A stretch of 64,000 bases of DNA, taken from positions 1 through 64,000 of the forward strand of contig CAZREW010000001.1 of NCBI GenBank assembly GCA_964599375.1. Direction: 5' to 3'. Below, piece by piece: positions 56,011 through 64,000 of the stretch. Below the pieces are notes generated by a model. The model was not told the DNA's origin. It worked only from the letters and a program-made list of their open reading frames with translations, and did no database searches. Origin of the DNA: JAUWCL01 sp964599375 (lineage in GTDB: Bacteria > Krumholzibacteriota > Krumholzibacteriia > Krumholzibacteriales > Krumholzibacteriaceae). Every line of letters starts with the position of its first letter. Positions within the stretch are counted from its first letter, which is position 1. A program made the translations under genes and the position numbers.

Positions 56011-56700
56011 ATGATAAGGCATGATCTGACCTATACCGACAGAAGGCTCAAGAACATCCCGCATAAGCTGAGGCTGAGGTCTATCTTCCGTGTTATCGAC
56101 CGGGCAGGGGTGGGAGACAGGAAGGATCTTACATATGCGGACTTCGGGTGCAGCAACGGGTTTGTAACCGACCTGGTAGCACGCCATATAGGTCCGCGCA
56201 AGACTGTGGGATTCGGGCACAACAGGGAGGAGCTTGACGACGGGAAGGCAAGATACCCGGATATCGATTTTCGTTTTTTCGAGCTGAACGAGCCGGCGGA
56301 CGCGGGGCGATTTGATCTTGTAACGTGTTTCGAGACGCTCGAGCATGTGGGAGATCTCGATATCGCGATCCGGAACCTGATCGACGCGACGGCCCCGGGA
56401 GGTACGCTGGTACTGTCAGCCCCTATCGAGGTCGGCCCTGTCGGGACATTCAAATTCCTGCTCAAGACGATCCTGTACAGGTACGATCTCAATGAACTTC
56501 CGGGGGGAGCCGCCCTGTATTTCAGGTATCTGAAGACTCTGCTGAAAAACGGGGATGTCACCGTCTTCCGTGACAGCCGGTCCGGCTGGGGGACACATTT
56601 CGGATTCGACTACAGGATTATCGGCAGGAAGCTCTCGGCGATGGGGATCAAATACAAGGCATTCACCAGGGGGACGACCAGATTCTTCATCGCAAAATAA
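56011..56700 (+). CDS. Class I SAM-dependent methyltransferase
   Basis: This 229-residue cytoplasmic protein has motif I YADFGCSNGFVTD (about residues 43-55), an acidic motif II region, FDLVTCFETLEHVGDLD and GGTLVLSAPIEVG. The fold is methyltransferase type 11/23. It resembles enzymes acting in polysaccharide or lipid synthesis, and a GT4 glycosyltransferase lies 190 bp away on the other strand. The substrate cannot be read from the sequence. An ATG at 56011 follows GATAATAT with no clear ribosome site. Confidence 0.82.
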   Translation: MIRHDLTYTDRRLKNIPHKLRLRSIFRVIDRAGVGDRKDLTYADFGCSNGFVTDLVARHIGPRKTVGFGHNREELDDGKARYPDIDFRFFELNEPADAGRFDLVTCFETLEHVGDLDIAIRNLIDATAPGGTLVLSAPIEVGPVGTFKFLLKTILYRYDLNELPGGAALYFRYLKTLLKNGDVTVFRDSRSGWGTHFGFDYRIIGRKLSAMGIKYKAFTRGTTRFFIAK

Positions 56701-56704
56701 TAAG

Positions 56705-56779
56705 TCGGGGTGACTGGATTCGAACCAGCGACTTCCTGCTCCCAAAGCAGGCGCGCTAACCGGACTGCGCTACACCCCG
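56705..56779 (-). tRNA. tRNA-Pro (TGG)
   Basis: The anticodon loop TTTGGGA in stem CCTGC/GCAGG gives TGG (Pro). The acceptor CGGGGTG/CACCCCG and T arm CTGG-TTCGAAT-CCAG are complete. CCA is not encoded. Confidence 0.95.
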
Positions 56780-56822
56780 ACCCCTTGCAGGATAGCTATA
56801 TAATCTTCAGGACCATCCCCTG

Positions 56823-56892
56823 CAACTGTTTTATCGCCGGCGTGATCCCCGGCGACTGTTTTGTCACCGGGGTAAACCCCGGCGACTGTTCT
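56823..56892. repeat. 30-bp tandem repeat, 2.3 units, each with a hairpin
   Basis: Units start at 56823, 56853 and 56883 (partial) and begin C(A/G)ACTGTTTT, ending in CCGG-loop-CCGG. The second contains CCGGGG-TAAA-CCCCGG. The array lies between tRNA-Pro and the stop of the glycosyltransferase gene and may serve as its terminator region. Confidence 0.6.
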
Positions 56893-58124
56893 CAGCTACG
56901 GGCCTTCCGCACGGCGCCGTATATCTCCATGATATCCACGTAATGCTTTTCCCTTCCGTAGAGGCGCTCGGCCTTCTCCCGGCCCTTCATCCCCATCTCC
57001 CTCCTGAGCTCCGCGTCGCCGTTCATCCTCTCGAGGCAGTCCCTCAGCGCCTTCACGTCCCCTGAGGGGAAGAGCATGCCGGTAACGCCGTCGTCGACCA
57101 TCTCGGGGATCCCGCCGATATCAGAGGCGACGACAGGCTTGCCCGCCGCCATAGCCTCCATTATCGAGAAGGGGAGGTTCTCGTACCAGCGCGACGGCAG
57201 AACAACGAAGCGGGTCCCCGCCACCGTCCTCGCGAAGTCCTCCCCGCTGAGGAAGCCGGTAAACTCGACGCGGCCGCCTCCATACTTCTCTGCCTCCTTT
57301 TTCAGCTGTCCTTCCATCGGCCCCTCGCCGACTATCAGCAACCTCGCTCCCTCGACGGCGCCGGCGGCCCTTATCAGCAGATCTATCCCCTTCTCGGGGA
57401 GCAGCCGCCCGGTATATATGAAGTAATCCCCTTCCGGGACATCGCTGCGCGCGTCCAGGGCGGTGAAGTTCGGTATCACCGTTATCCTGCTCCCGTCTAT
57501 ACGCCCCTCGACGAGCTTGCCGGCGAGAAACCGGCTCGGCGCGATGAACCTGTCGATCCTGCGCGGCACGCCCGTCATCCTCTCCCACGAGGCGGAGAGC
57601 ATCGCCACGAAGCTCGCCGCAAAGCTCCCCTTCTTGCACCTCTGCAGCGGGGCGTTCCAGTACCTCACCGGCAGGCATCTCTCGCAGACCTCTCCATGGC
57701 TGAGCAGCGATGTGTTCGGGCAGACGAGCCTGTAATCGTGGCAGGTCCAGACGATAGGGATCCCGCGCTTCACGAGCGGCCCGATGATCGAAGTGGTCAG
57801 GTGACCGTGTATGTTGTGGAAATGCGCGATGTCGGGCTTTGTGTCGTCTGCGAGCCTGGCGATCTTGTCCCTCGCCTCCCTGCTGCTTATCGACCTGGTC
57901 AGGACCTTCCAGGCCGAAGCGGGCGAGGAGTTATCGAGCAGTGCCGGGAAATCGATCTCGCCGGGGAAATACTCCGAATGGGGAGATGGGAAATTATCCG
58001 GGTGGCTCATCGCGAAATGGACGACCTCGTGTCCCTTCTCCCTGAGGAGCGCGCTCAGGCTGAGCATATATGTCGAATCCCCGCCGCGGCGGAAATGGAA
58101 CGTCTGGACCATCAGGACCTTCAA
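56892..58124 (-). CDS. Glycosyltransferase family 4
   Basis: This is a 410-residue GT-B enzyme. The N-terminal domain has the Gly-rich acceptor loop (QTFHFRRGGDSTYMLSLSALL). The C-terminal nucleotide-sugar domain has FIYTGRLLPEKGIDLLIRA, LLIVGEGPMEGQL and the E-x7-E motif (RWYENLPFSIMEAMAAGKPVVASDIGGIPEMV). A Cys-rich insert (CHDYRLVCPN ... CERCLPV) near residues 135-160 is known in some GT4 enzymes. It probably builds surface polysaccharide. Donor and acceptor are unknown. Confidence 0.92.
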   Translation of the reverse strand: MKVLMVQTFHFRRGGDSTYMLSLSALLREKGHEVVHFAMSHPDNFPSPHSEYFPGEIDFPALLDNSSPASAWKVLTRSISSREARDKIARLADDTKPDIAHFHNIHGHLTTSIIGPLVKRGIPIVWTCHDYRLVCPNTSLLSHGEVCERCLPVRYWNAPLQRCKKGSFAASFVAMLSASWERMTGVPRRIDRFIAPSRFLAGKLVEGRIDGSRITVIPNFTALDARSDVPEGDYFIYTGRLLPEKGIDLLIRAAGAVEGARLLIVGEGPMEGQLKKEAEKYGGGRVEFTGFLSGEDFARTVAGTRFVVLPSRWYENLPFSIMEAMAAGKPVVASDIGGIPEMVDDGVTGMLFPSGDVKALRDCLERMNGDAELRREMGMKGREKAERLYGREKHYVDIMEIYGAVRKARS

Positions 58125-58248
58125 CGCATCTCCTCCTCCTGCGCGGCCGCGCCGGGCATGGCCGCCGGATTCCGAATGTAAACCAAAAGAGCCTTGATAT
58201 CAAAGAAAATGCGCCCCGGGCTGCACCCTTGCGAAGAGGTAAAACCGC

Positions 58249-58277
58249 TTGACTGCGGGGCGCGGGTTTATTATAAA
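58249..58277 (+). promoter_or_regulatory. Promoter of the small outer-membrane protein gene
   Basis: TTGACT (58249-58254), 17 bp and TATAAA (58272-58277), both 5/6 to consensus. The start near 58284 gives a leader of about 38 nt containing GGAGG. Confidence 0.7.
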
Positions 58278-58321
58278 AATCCTATAATACCAGTAGTTAC
58301 CGCTCTGATCGGAGGACTGAG

Positions 58322-58930
58322 TTGAAATCGAGGAAATTGGTCTCTCGCATGCTGTTGCTGTCTCTGGCCGCCCTGCTCTTCGCCGTGCCGGTCCTCGGTC
58401 AGGCGAACGCCGACAAGGCCGTCATATACATCGGCGGCGCCTACAACAAGGCGATGGTCGACGACGCCCAGAACGGGTTTGTCGGAGTGGACTTTTTCGC
58501 GGGCAAGATGCTGAACAACGAGTTCTGTCTCGGATTTGCCGCCGGGTACGACATAGTCCACTATTACAAGTACACGGTGTCCTCCGCTCAGGACGAGGGG
58601 GGCGGAGACTTCACCGAGAGGCTGAGCATCCTCCCGATCCTTCTGAAGGGACGGTACTACTTCACGATCAGCCCGATGCTTCAATTCAACGTGGCGGCTG
58701 CGGGCGGAGTCTACAACACGATCAGCAGGCTGGGAGGACACTCTGTCGGCGGCGTCTCTGAGAACACGACGGAATACGGCGGCTCGATCGGAATCGGGCT
58801 CGACTACTGGTTCATACTTACGACCGGTGTGAGCTTCGAATTCGAGTACCACATGTTCACCACGCCGGGCGACGCCCCGATGTTCAAGTACTGGCAGGTC
58901 CGGGTGGACTACGGAATCATAAAGTTCTAG
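58322..58930 (+). CDS. Small outer-membrane beta-barrel protein
   Basis: This 202-residue protein has a signal peptide (LLLSLAALLFAVPVLGQA). About eight amphipathic strands follow (VIYIGGAYNKAM, GFVGVDFFAGKM, LLKGRYYFTISPMLQFNVAAAGGVYN, GLDYWFILTTGVSFEFEYHMF) and it ends IIKF, as OmpX/OmpW-size barrels do. TTG 58322 has GGAGG 6 bp upstream. It has a strong promoter and its own terminator, so it is a single-gene unit. Function unknown. Confidence 0.8.
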   Translation: MKSRKLVSRMLLLSLAALLFAVPVLGQANADKAVIYIGGAYNKAMVDDAQNGFVGVDFFAGKMLNNEFCLGFAAGYDIVHYYKYTVSSAQDEGGGDFTERLSILPILLKGRYYFTISPMLQFNVAAAGGVYNTISRLGGHSVGGVSENTTEYGGSIGIGLDYWFILTTGVSFEFEYHMFTTPGDAPMFKYWQVRVDYGIIKF

Positions 58931-58957
58931 GTTCTTTACATATATCTGGATGACGTG

Positions 58958-58986
58958 AGATCCCCGCCCTGCGCGGGGATCTTTCT
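58958..58986. terminator. Intrinsic terminator between convergent genes
   Basis: AGATCCCCGC (58958-58967) and GCGGGGATCT (58973-58982) form a 10-bp stem with a CCTGC loop followed by TTCT. The stem also has a short A-rich side for the minus strand, so it probably serves both the barrel gene and prmC. Confidence 0.75.
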
Positions 58987-59839
58987 ATATGCGGATCGCG
59001 GTTAACACGCGGACCTCGGCGCCGTCGTCGATCCGCCCGATCGACTGATACGTGTCGCCCGCCTTGCTCAACAGCCTCGACACGAGCTTCTCCTGCCCGG
59101 CGCCGATCTCGAAGGCCAGCATCCCCCCGGGCCGGAGAAACTCTGGGGCCCCCTTTATCAGCCGCTGGAATATGTCGAGCCCGTAGGCCCCGGCGTCCAG
59201 AGCCACTCTCGGCTCGTGCTCGACGATCTGGGGGTCGAGCCTGTCGACCGACGTTGAAGGTATGTAGGGCGGGTTGCATACGACGAGATCGACGGCCCCT
59301 TCGAGGCCTTTTCCCCTCATCGGCTCGAACATGTCGCCGCTGAGCAAGGTCACCCTGCCGGCAACGCCGCATCTCTCCACGTTCGACAAGGCGATCCCGA
59401 CCGCTTCCTCGCTGATGTCCGAGGCGTAGATCTCCGCGCCTTCGGTCTTCAACGCGAGAAGGACCGCGATGTTGCCGCTGCCCGTGCCGAGCTCGATGAT
59501 CTTCGGGCGCGTTACGCCCGCCTCACGCTCCCTCTCGATGAAATCGATGCACGTGAGGGTGAGAAGCTCCGTCTCCTCGCGCGGGATGAGCGCGCCCTCG
59601 CGGCACTCGAGCAGCTCCCCGAGGAACGGAGCCACCCCGAGGATATACTCGAGCGGCTTTCCCGAGGCCCTCTCCCTGGCGATGCCCGCCGGATCGAGCC
59701 CCCTCGCGAGAAGGGACGGATCGGCACGCCTGAGGGCCCCGCCCGAAACAAGATCGGCGAGCCGCAATGTCTCGCGCAGGGGGTCGGCGACCCCCTGCTT
59801 TTTGAACTCCTCGTATATCTCGGTTAGTTTATCTATCAT
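58985..59839 (-). CDS. prmC: Release factor glutamine N5-methyltransferase PrmC
   Basis: This is a 284-residue enzyme that methylates the Gln of the GGQ loop in release factors RF1/RF2. The N-terminal helical domain (DPLRETLRLADLVSGG) is followed by the catalytic NPPY motif (VVCNPPYIPSTS) and motif I (IIELGTGSGNIAVLLAL). Length matches the family. It lies 22 bp after the ABC permease gene. Confidence 0.95.
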   Translation of the reverse strand: MIDKLTEIYEEFKKQGVADPLRETLRLADLVSGGALRRADPSLLARGLDPAGIARERASGKPLEYILGVAPFLGELLECREGALIPREETELLTLTCIDFIEREREAGVTRPKIIELGTGSGNIAVLLALKTEGAEIYASDISEEAVGIALSNVERCGVAGRVTLLSGDMFEPMRGKGLEGAVDLVVCNPPYIPSTSVDRLDPQIVEHEPRVALDAGAYGLDIFQRLIKGAPEFLRPGGMLAFEIGAGQEKLVSRLLSKAGDTYQSIGRIDDGAEVRVLTAIRI

Positions 59840-59861
59840 GGCTTCTCGATCCCTCCTGCGC

Positions 59862-61130
59862 CTAGGCCCTTTTAAGCCATTTGAGGATCTCCCTCGCGTC
59901 CGGTTTCTTCCCGTACATCAGGATACCCGTCCGGAATATCTTCGCGGCCAGGGTTCCGGCGATCCTTATGGCGAGGACCATCAGGACGATGCTCAGCGCT
60001 ATCTGCCAGAGGGGAGGCATCAGCACGTTTATCCTCATGAACATCACTATCGGGGTGAAAAACGGTATCAGGCTGATCACCGTGGCGAAGGTGCTGTCCG
60101 GCCTCTGGATGACCATCATCGGCAGGAGGATGGTGAAGACGAGACAGAGTACGACCGGAGTCTGCATCTGCTGCGCCTCCTGGTCGGTGTTGCACACCGA
60201 TCCTATGCCTGCGAACATCGTCGCGTAGAAAAGGAACCCGAGAAGATAGTATAGAATGAAGAACCCGAGCGTCGCGAAGGAAAGGTTCCCGGCGAACTCG
60301 GCCACGGGGCCGCCCATGGTCAGGCCGTAGGCGGTCATTATCGTCCCGAACAGCCCCCAGATAGCGTACTGCGTCAGCCCCACGGCGCCGATGCCGAATA
60401 TCTTGCCGAAGAGCAGGTCCTCCGGCTTGAGCGAGGAGAGAAGCACCTCGATCACGCGGTTGTTCTTTTCCTCGATGATCGACCGCTCGACCGCGACCCC
60501 CCACATTAGTATCGTCATATAGAGCAGCATTATGAAGAGGAAGCTCGACATGAAGACGAAATCGAACCCGCCGCGCTTCTCCTCACCCTTCCCGGTGACC
60601 TGCATAGTCTCGAGGTCAACCGTCTTTACCAGCCCCTTGACCTCACTGTAATCGAGCCCTCTCGATGAGAGCCTCATCCCGATGACGACATTGCTCAGCG
60701 CGCTCTCGAGGCGCTCGAGCGTCTTTATGTCACCGATGCGCTTTCCAAAGAACGAGGCCTTTCCCGAATCGATGATGTCGGCGGGGATTACCAGGTAGCC
60801 CTCGATCGCGTCGTTCTCGACCTCGAAATTGAGCATTCGTTTCGCCTCGTCGAGGCCTGCCTCGTCCGTCTCGTACTTCGAGAAGCGGAATTTCGGTGTG
60901 CCGTCGCCGAGCGTGTCGGAGAGCGAGGCCTTCATCTGCTCGAATACTTTCCCGGTCAGGTCGATGACGGTGACCGAAGTCTGCGTCTCCGGGGATAGCC
61001 TGAACAGAAGGGCCGGGGCGAATATAAGCAGGCCCATCAGGACCGGGCCCAGGATCGTCCCGATGAGGAAGCTCTTCTTCTTCACTCGATCGAGATACTC
61101 ACGCCTTACCACGAGCAGCATTTTCTTCAT
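59862..61130 (-). CDS. ABC-2 type transporter permease (NatB-like)
   Basis: This membrane protein of about 422 residues has an N-terminal helix (KKKSFLIGTILGPVLMGLLIFAPALLF) and a large extracytoplasmic domain. A block of five to six C-terminal helices follows (SFLFIMLLYMTILMWGVAV, TLGFFILYYLLGFLFYATMFAGIGSVCNTDQEAQQMQTPVVL). This shape fits NatB/YhaP sodium or drug exporters. ATG 61130 overlaps the ATPase gene by 32 bp; a GTG at 61139 is possible. Confidence 0.88.
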   Translation of the reverse strand: MKKMLLVVRREYLDRVKKKSFLIGTILGPVLMGLLIFAPALLFRLSPETQTSVTVIDLTGKVFEQMKASLSDTLGDGTPKFRFSKYETDEAGLDEAKRMLNFEVENDAIEGYLVIPADIIDSGKASFFGKRIGDIKTLERLESALSNVVIGMRLSSRGLDYSEVKGLVKTVDLETMQVTGKGEEKRGGFDFVFMSSFLFIMLLYMTILMWGVAVERSIIEEKNNRVIEVLLSSLKPEDLLFGKIFGIGAVGLTQYAIWGLFGTIMTAYGLTMGGPVAEFAGNLSFATLGFFILYYLLGFLFYATMFAGIGSVCNTDQEAQQMQTPVVLCLVFTILLPMMVIQRPDSTFATVISLIPFFTPIVMFMRINVLMPPLWQIALSIVLMVLAIRIAGTLAAKIFRTGILMYGKKPDAREILKWLKRA

Positions 61131-62031
61131 CGAGCTCACCCCCCTTCGCCCTGACCTGGGCTATGAAGATGTCGTGCAGCGACATCTCGCCGACCTCGAA
61201 CCTGTCTACCCGACCGTGATCGAGCGCGTAGCGCAGCATCCTCGAGGGGTCCGCGCCCTCCGCGAGGGTGACCGAGAGGCCCTGGCCGAACTCACCGATC
61301 TTCTCGACGTCCGGGTGGCTCTCGAGCTCGCTCGCGCTACCCGAGTACCTCATCGCGACGACGTTTTTGCTGAACCTCATCTTTATGTCGGCAAGGCCGC
61401 CCTCGAGAACCTTCCGGCCCCTGTTTATCAGGCAGATCCTCTCACAGAGCTTCTCGACCTGGTCCATCAGATGGGTCGAGAGGATCACGGTGCGCCCTTC
61501 GTCCTTCATCTCGATGATGACGTCCTTGAGAAGCTGAGTGTTGATCGGGTCGAGGCCCGTGAACGGCTCGTCGAGTATCACCATCTGCGGCTCGTGGATG
61601 ACCGTCGATATGAACTGTATCTTCTGCTGCATCCCCTTCGAGAGGGCCTCGACGGGCTTGTCCTCCCAACCGGCCAGGTCGACGCGCTCGAGCCAGCGCT
61701 TCGCCCGCTCTGCCGCGGTCCTGGCGGGCACTCCCTTTATCTCGGCCAGGAAGATGATGTGATCGAGGACCTTCATCTTGCGGTACATGCCCCTCTCCTC
61801 GGGCAGGTACCCGATCCTCTCCTTCATGGACTCGCTGAAGGGCTCGCCGAATATCTCTATCTTCCCCTCGTCGGGCTCGATGATGCCCATCGTCATCCGG
61901 ATCGTCGTCGTCTTGCCAGCGCCGTTCGGCCCGAGCAACCCGTATACCACTCCCGGCTCTATCGTGAGGGAGAGATCGTCGACGGCGGTATGCCCTTCAT
62001 ACCTCTTCGTGACATTCTCTATCGAGAGCAA
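61099..62031 (-). CDS. ABC transporter ATP-binding protein (NatA-like)
   Basis: This 310-residue ATPase starts at TTG, 7 bp after AGGAGG. Walker A is GPNGAGKTTTIRM (about 34-46), the signature is LSKGMQQKIQFI, Walker B is MVILDEPFTGLDP and the H-loop is LSTHLMDQ. The C-terminal 80 residues (LEGGLADIKMRFSKNVV) are typical of exporter ATPases paired with ABC-2 permeases. It drives the permease encoded directly downstream. Confidence 0.93.
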   Translation of the reverse strand: MLSIENVTKRYEGHTAVDDLSLTIEPGVVYGLLGPNGAGKTTTIRMTMGIIEPDEGKIEIFGEPFSESMKERIGYLPEERGMYRKMKVLDHIIFLAEIKGVPARTAAERAKRWLERVDLAGWEDKPVEALSKGMQQKIQFISTVIHEPQMVILDEPFTGLDPINTQLLKDVIIEMKDEGRTVILSTHLMDQVEKLCERICLINRGRKVLEGGLADIKMRFSKNVVAMRYSGSASELESHPDVEKIGEFGQGLSVTLAEGADPSRMLRYALDHGRVDRFEVGEMSLHDIFIAQVRAKGGELDEENAARGKA

Positions 62032-62146
62032 ATCGCGTCCTCCTTGTACTCTGTATATATATCAGCCGCAGTGAACTGCCTCATGATATACACGGCCGGA
62101 GCGATGATTATTCGTCGGACCGTTTCCTGCCGCGGCGCGGCGCCGT

Positions 62147-62758
62147 TCACTCGAGTGGCCGTCCGCCGCGGCCCAGCATCGCTCGCATCTCCACGAGCGC
62201 CCGGTACCTGTGGCTGATCGAGTTCTTTTCCTCGGGCGTCATCTCCGCAGCCGTCTTTCCCGCCCCGGGGATAAAGAAAACCGGGTCATAGCCGAACCCG
62301 TTCTCCCCGGCCGGCTCCCTCGTGATGCGTCCCTCGAGGATCCCCTCTGTGACGAGCGCGCCTCCGTCCCCGCCAGGCGCGGGGTAGAGGACCATCACGC
62401 ACCGGAACCGCGCGGACCTCTCCTTTTCCGGCGTCCCCTCGAGCTCCTCGAGCAGTTTCATGTATCTTCCCGCGTCGTTCAGGCCGTCGCCGCCGTACCT
62501 GGCCGAACGGATCCCCGGCGCGCCGCCGAGGGCATCGACCTCCAGCCCCGAATCATCGGCCAGCGCCGGAAGGCCCGTGGCGGCGTGTGCCGCCCGTGCT
62601 TTTATCACAGCGTTCTCGAGAAAAGTCGCTCCTGTCTCCTCCGGCTCCGGATAGGGGGTAAAGCCGCCCAGGCCGGCGAGCTCCAGTCCCGAGCCGGAGA
62701 GGATGCCGGAGATCTCCGCGAACTTGCCGGCGTTGCGGGATGCCACTACTATCTTCAT
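62147..62758 (-). CDS. rdgB: Non-canonical purine NTP pyrophosphatase (RdgB/HAM1 family)
   Basis: This 203-residue house-cleaning enzyme splits dITP and XTP to monophosphates. Landmarks are IVVASRNAGKFAEI, ETGATFLENAVIKARAAH, ALADDSGLEVDALGGAPGIRSARYGG and NGFGYDPVFF. Its ATG overlaps the rph stop by 4 bp. The order murI-rph-rdgB is common in bacteria. Confidence 0.96.
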   Translation of the reverse strand: MKIVVASRNAGKFAEISGILSGSGLELAGLGGFTPYPEPEETGATFLENAVIKARAAHAATGLPALADDSGLEVDALGGAPGIRSARYGGDGLNDAGRYMKLLEELEGTPEKERSARFRCVMVLYPAPGGDGGALVTEGILEGRITREPAGENGFGYDPVFFIPGAGKTAAEMTPEEKNSISHRYRALVEMRAMLGRGGRPLE

Positions 62759-63465
62759 CTCCAGCGGAGCCCCGCTTTCTGTTCCCTGACTATCGCGCCG
62801 ATCCCTTTTCGGGCCGCTTTGAGCATCCTGCCGAGATCCTTCTCGGTGAAGGTGCCGTTCTCGGCAGTGCCCTGTATCTCGATCAACTCGCCGCGCCCGT
62901 TCATCACCACGTTCATGTCGACCTCGGCCGACGAGTCCTCGACGTAGTCGAGATCGAGGGCCGTCCTGCCGCCGACGATACCGACGCTCACCGCGGCCAC
63001 AAAGGAATCGATCGCGCCATCTGCGATCCTGAGCCGGCGCAGGGCCGAGGCGACCGCCATGAATCCGCCGCTGACCGACGCCGTGCGTGTTCCACCGTCC
63101 GCCTCGAGGACGTCGCAGTCGACCGTTATCGTCCTCTCGCCTATCTTTTCCAGGTCGACGCCGGCCCGAATCGAGCGGCCGATCAGCCTCTGTATCTCCT
63201 GCGTCCGCCCCTTGACCCTTCCCTTCACCGACTCGCGCGAAATCCTCTGCGGGCTCGAGCGCGGGAGCATGCCGTACTCGGCTGTTATCCAGCCCCTGCC
63301 GCTCCCCTTGAGGAATGAGGGGACGCCGTCCTCGACCGTGGCGGTACAGAGGACCCTGGTGCGCCCCATCCCGAAGAGGACCGAGTCTTCAGCGCTGCTT
63401 ATGAACCTTCTCTTTATCGTTATCGCTCTGAGCTCGCCGCTCTTCCTGCCGTCATGTCTCGGCAT
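62755..63465 (-). CDS. rph: Ribonuclease PH
   Basis: This 236-residue phosphorolytic exonuclease trims the 3' ends of tRNA precursors; CCA is not encoded in the tRNAs of this window, so the trimmed ends are completed by nucleotidyl transfer. Landmarks are RHDGRKSGELRAI at the start, VLCTATVEDGVPSFLKGSGRGWITAEYGMLPRSS, GRSIRAGVDL, DCDVLEADGGTRTASVSGGF and the C-terminal GTAENGTFTEKDL. The start is placed by homology and overlaps the murI end by 46 bp. Confidence 0.96.
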   Translation of the reverse strand: MPRHDGRKSGELRAITIKRRFISSAEDSVLFGMGRTRVLCTATVEDGVPSFLKGSGRGWITAEYGMLPRSSPQRISRESVKGRVKGRTQEIQRLIGRSIRAGVDLEKIGERTITVDCDVLEADGGTRTASVSGGFMAVASALRRLRIADGAIDSFVAAVSVGIVGGRTALDLDYVEDSSAEVDMNVVMNGRGELIEIQGTAENGTFTEKDLGRMLKAARKGIGAIVREQKAGLRWR

Positions 63466-64000
63466 CGGTCCTCTCTTTCTTCACCGCCTGGCCCCGCCAC
63501 CTGCTCTACGCTCTCGATCGGCCGCCCGAGAAACCTCTCACCGACCTCCCTGAACCTGTATGGGATGTCGCTCAGGTAGACATAGATCTGCCCCCCCGAG
63601 TCGTTTTCCGAAAGGAGGCCCGATGACGCGAGCGTCTCTTTTACCTCGGCAGCGGTCTCCGTCGCCGAGTCGACAAGGACGACATCACCGCCCATCACAC
63701 TGGAGATCACGCCCTTGAGCAGGGGATAATGGGTGCAGCCCAGCACGAGCGTATCCGCCCCGAATTCCGCCAGAGGCTCGAGATAGCGCCTTGCGACCAT
63801 CAGCGCGACCTCGTCGTCGACCCAGCCTTCCTCCGCCAGCGATACGAAGAGGGGGCAGGGGCGCGACATGATCTCGAGCCCGCTGTATATGTCGTGGAGG
63901 GCCTTCTCGTAGGCCCCAGTGGTTATCGTAGCGGTCGTGCCTATGACCGCGACCCGGTCGTTGCGCGTCGCCGCCGCGGCTCCCCTCGCGCCGGGGAGCA
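63420..64000 (-). CDS. murI: Glutamate racemase MurI, 5' part beyond window
   Basis: This enzyme makes D-glutamate for peptidoglycan. The C-terminal 193 residues are visible. The frame is open to the window end and reads VAVIGTTATITTGAYEKALHD before CPLFVSLAEEGW. The second catalytic Cys is in VLGCTHYPLL. The first catalytic Cys and the N terminus lie outside. The internal ATG at 63869 is not the start. Confidence 0.95.
   Translation of the reverse strand, partial: LPGARGAAAATRNDRVAVIGTTATITTGAYEKALHDIYSGLEIMSRPCPLFVSLAEEGWVDDEVALMVARRYLEPLAEFGADTLVLGCTHYPLLKGVISSVMGGDVVLVDSATETAAEVKETLASSGLLSENDSGGQIYVYLSDIPYRFREVGERFLGRPIESVEQVAGPGGEEREDRCRDMTAGRAASSER

Noticed and set aside
56823..56892. 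Possible CRISPR array
   Set aside because: Only 2.3 units adjoin directly with no spacers, and no cas gene is present.
56710..56943. Plus-strand frame with a repeated Cys-containing decapeptide
   Set aside because: It runs through tRNA-Pro and the 30-bp repeat; the peptide periodicity is produced by the DNA repeat.

Overview
The window is a GC-rich (about 60%) piece of a Gram-negative chromosome, almost certainly a metagenome assembly. Several secreted proteins end in a FlgD-like/type IX-style C-terminal domain (YPNPFNP ... SGVYF ... LLR). Together with many lipoproteins, a PPi-type phosphofructokinase and a TonB receptor, this points to the FCB superphylum, perhaps a Krumholzibacteriota/Eisenbacteria-like lineage. 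That placement is inference from style, not from a marker gene. A 100-N scaffold gap (17419-17518) is flanked by an identical 55-bp sequence, the signature of two contigs that really overlap.

Layout. 1-2755: partial tRNA-His, PPi-phosphofructokinase, a membrane-linked methyltransferase split by an in-frame TGA, and tRNA-Arg. 2835-7381 (minus): a three-gene unit made of a Tat-exported protein with 27 tandem Cys nonapeptide units, a radical SAM/SPASM maturase with an N-terminal recognition-like domain, and a large secreted CARDB protein. This is the best candidate for an undescribed peptide-modification system. 7696-16602: mannose-glycan use (GH2 beta-mannosidase, GH92 alpha-mannosidase), an orphan DUF4143-type ATPase, and a sodium/solute symporter followed by three tiny membrane proteins. 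16690-19277: an unknown gene with an XRE regulator that appears leaderless and autoregulated, then an agmatinase/arginase-family enzyme. 19358-31804: a cluster of very large surface proteins (two paralogous lipoproteins, an NHL-repeat lipoprotein, a C39-like peptidase protein, a T9SS-type protein), with a small pentapeptide-repeat operon inside.

31900-38819: TrkH/TrkA potassium uptake, an OmpA-family lipoprotein, then a cobalamin riboswitch controlling a BtuB-like receptor and a beta-propeller protein that may be a BtuG analogue. 38846-47671 (minus): a complete phosphate regulon, phoB-phoR and porin-pstS-pstC-pstA-pstB-phoU, each unit preceded by 11-bp-period Pho boxes. 47822-55805 (minus): an Rrf2 regulator with a CusCBA-type metal efflux system and a double-YHS metal-binding protein. 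56011-64000: a methyltransferase, tRNA-Pro, a GT4 glycosyltransferase, a small outer-membrane barrel, prmC, an ABC-2 exporter pair, and the rdgB-rph-murI housekeeping cluster, with murI running off the end.
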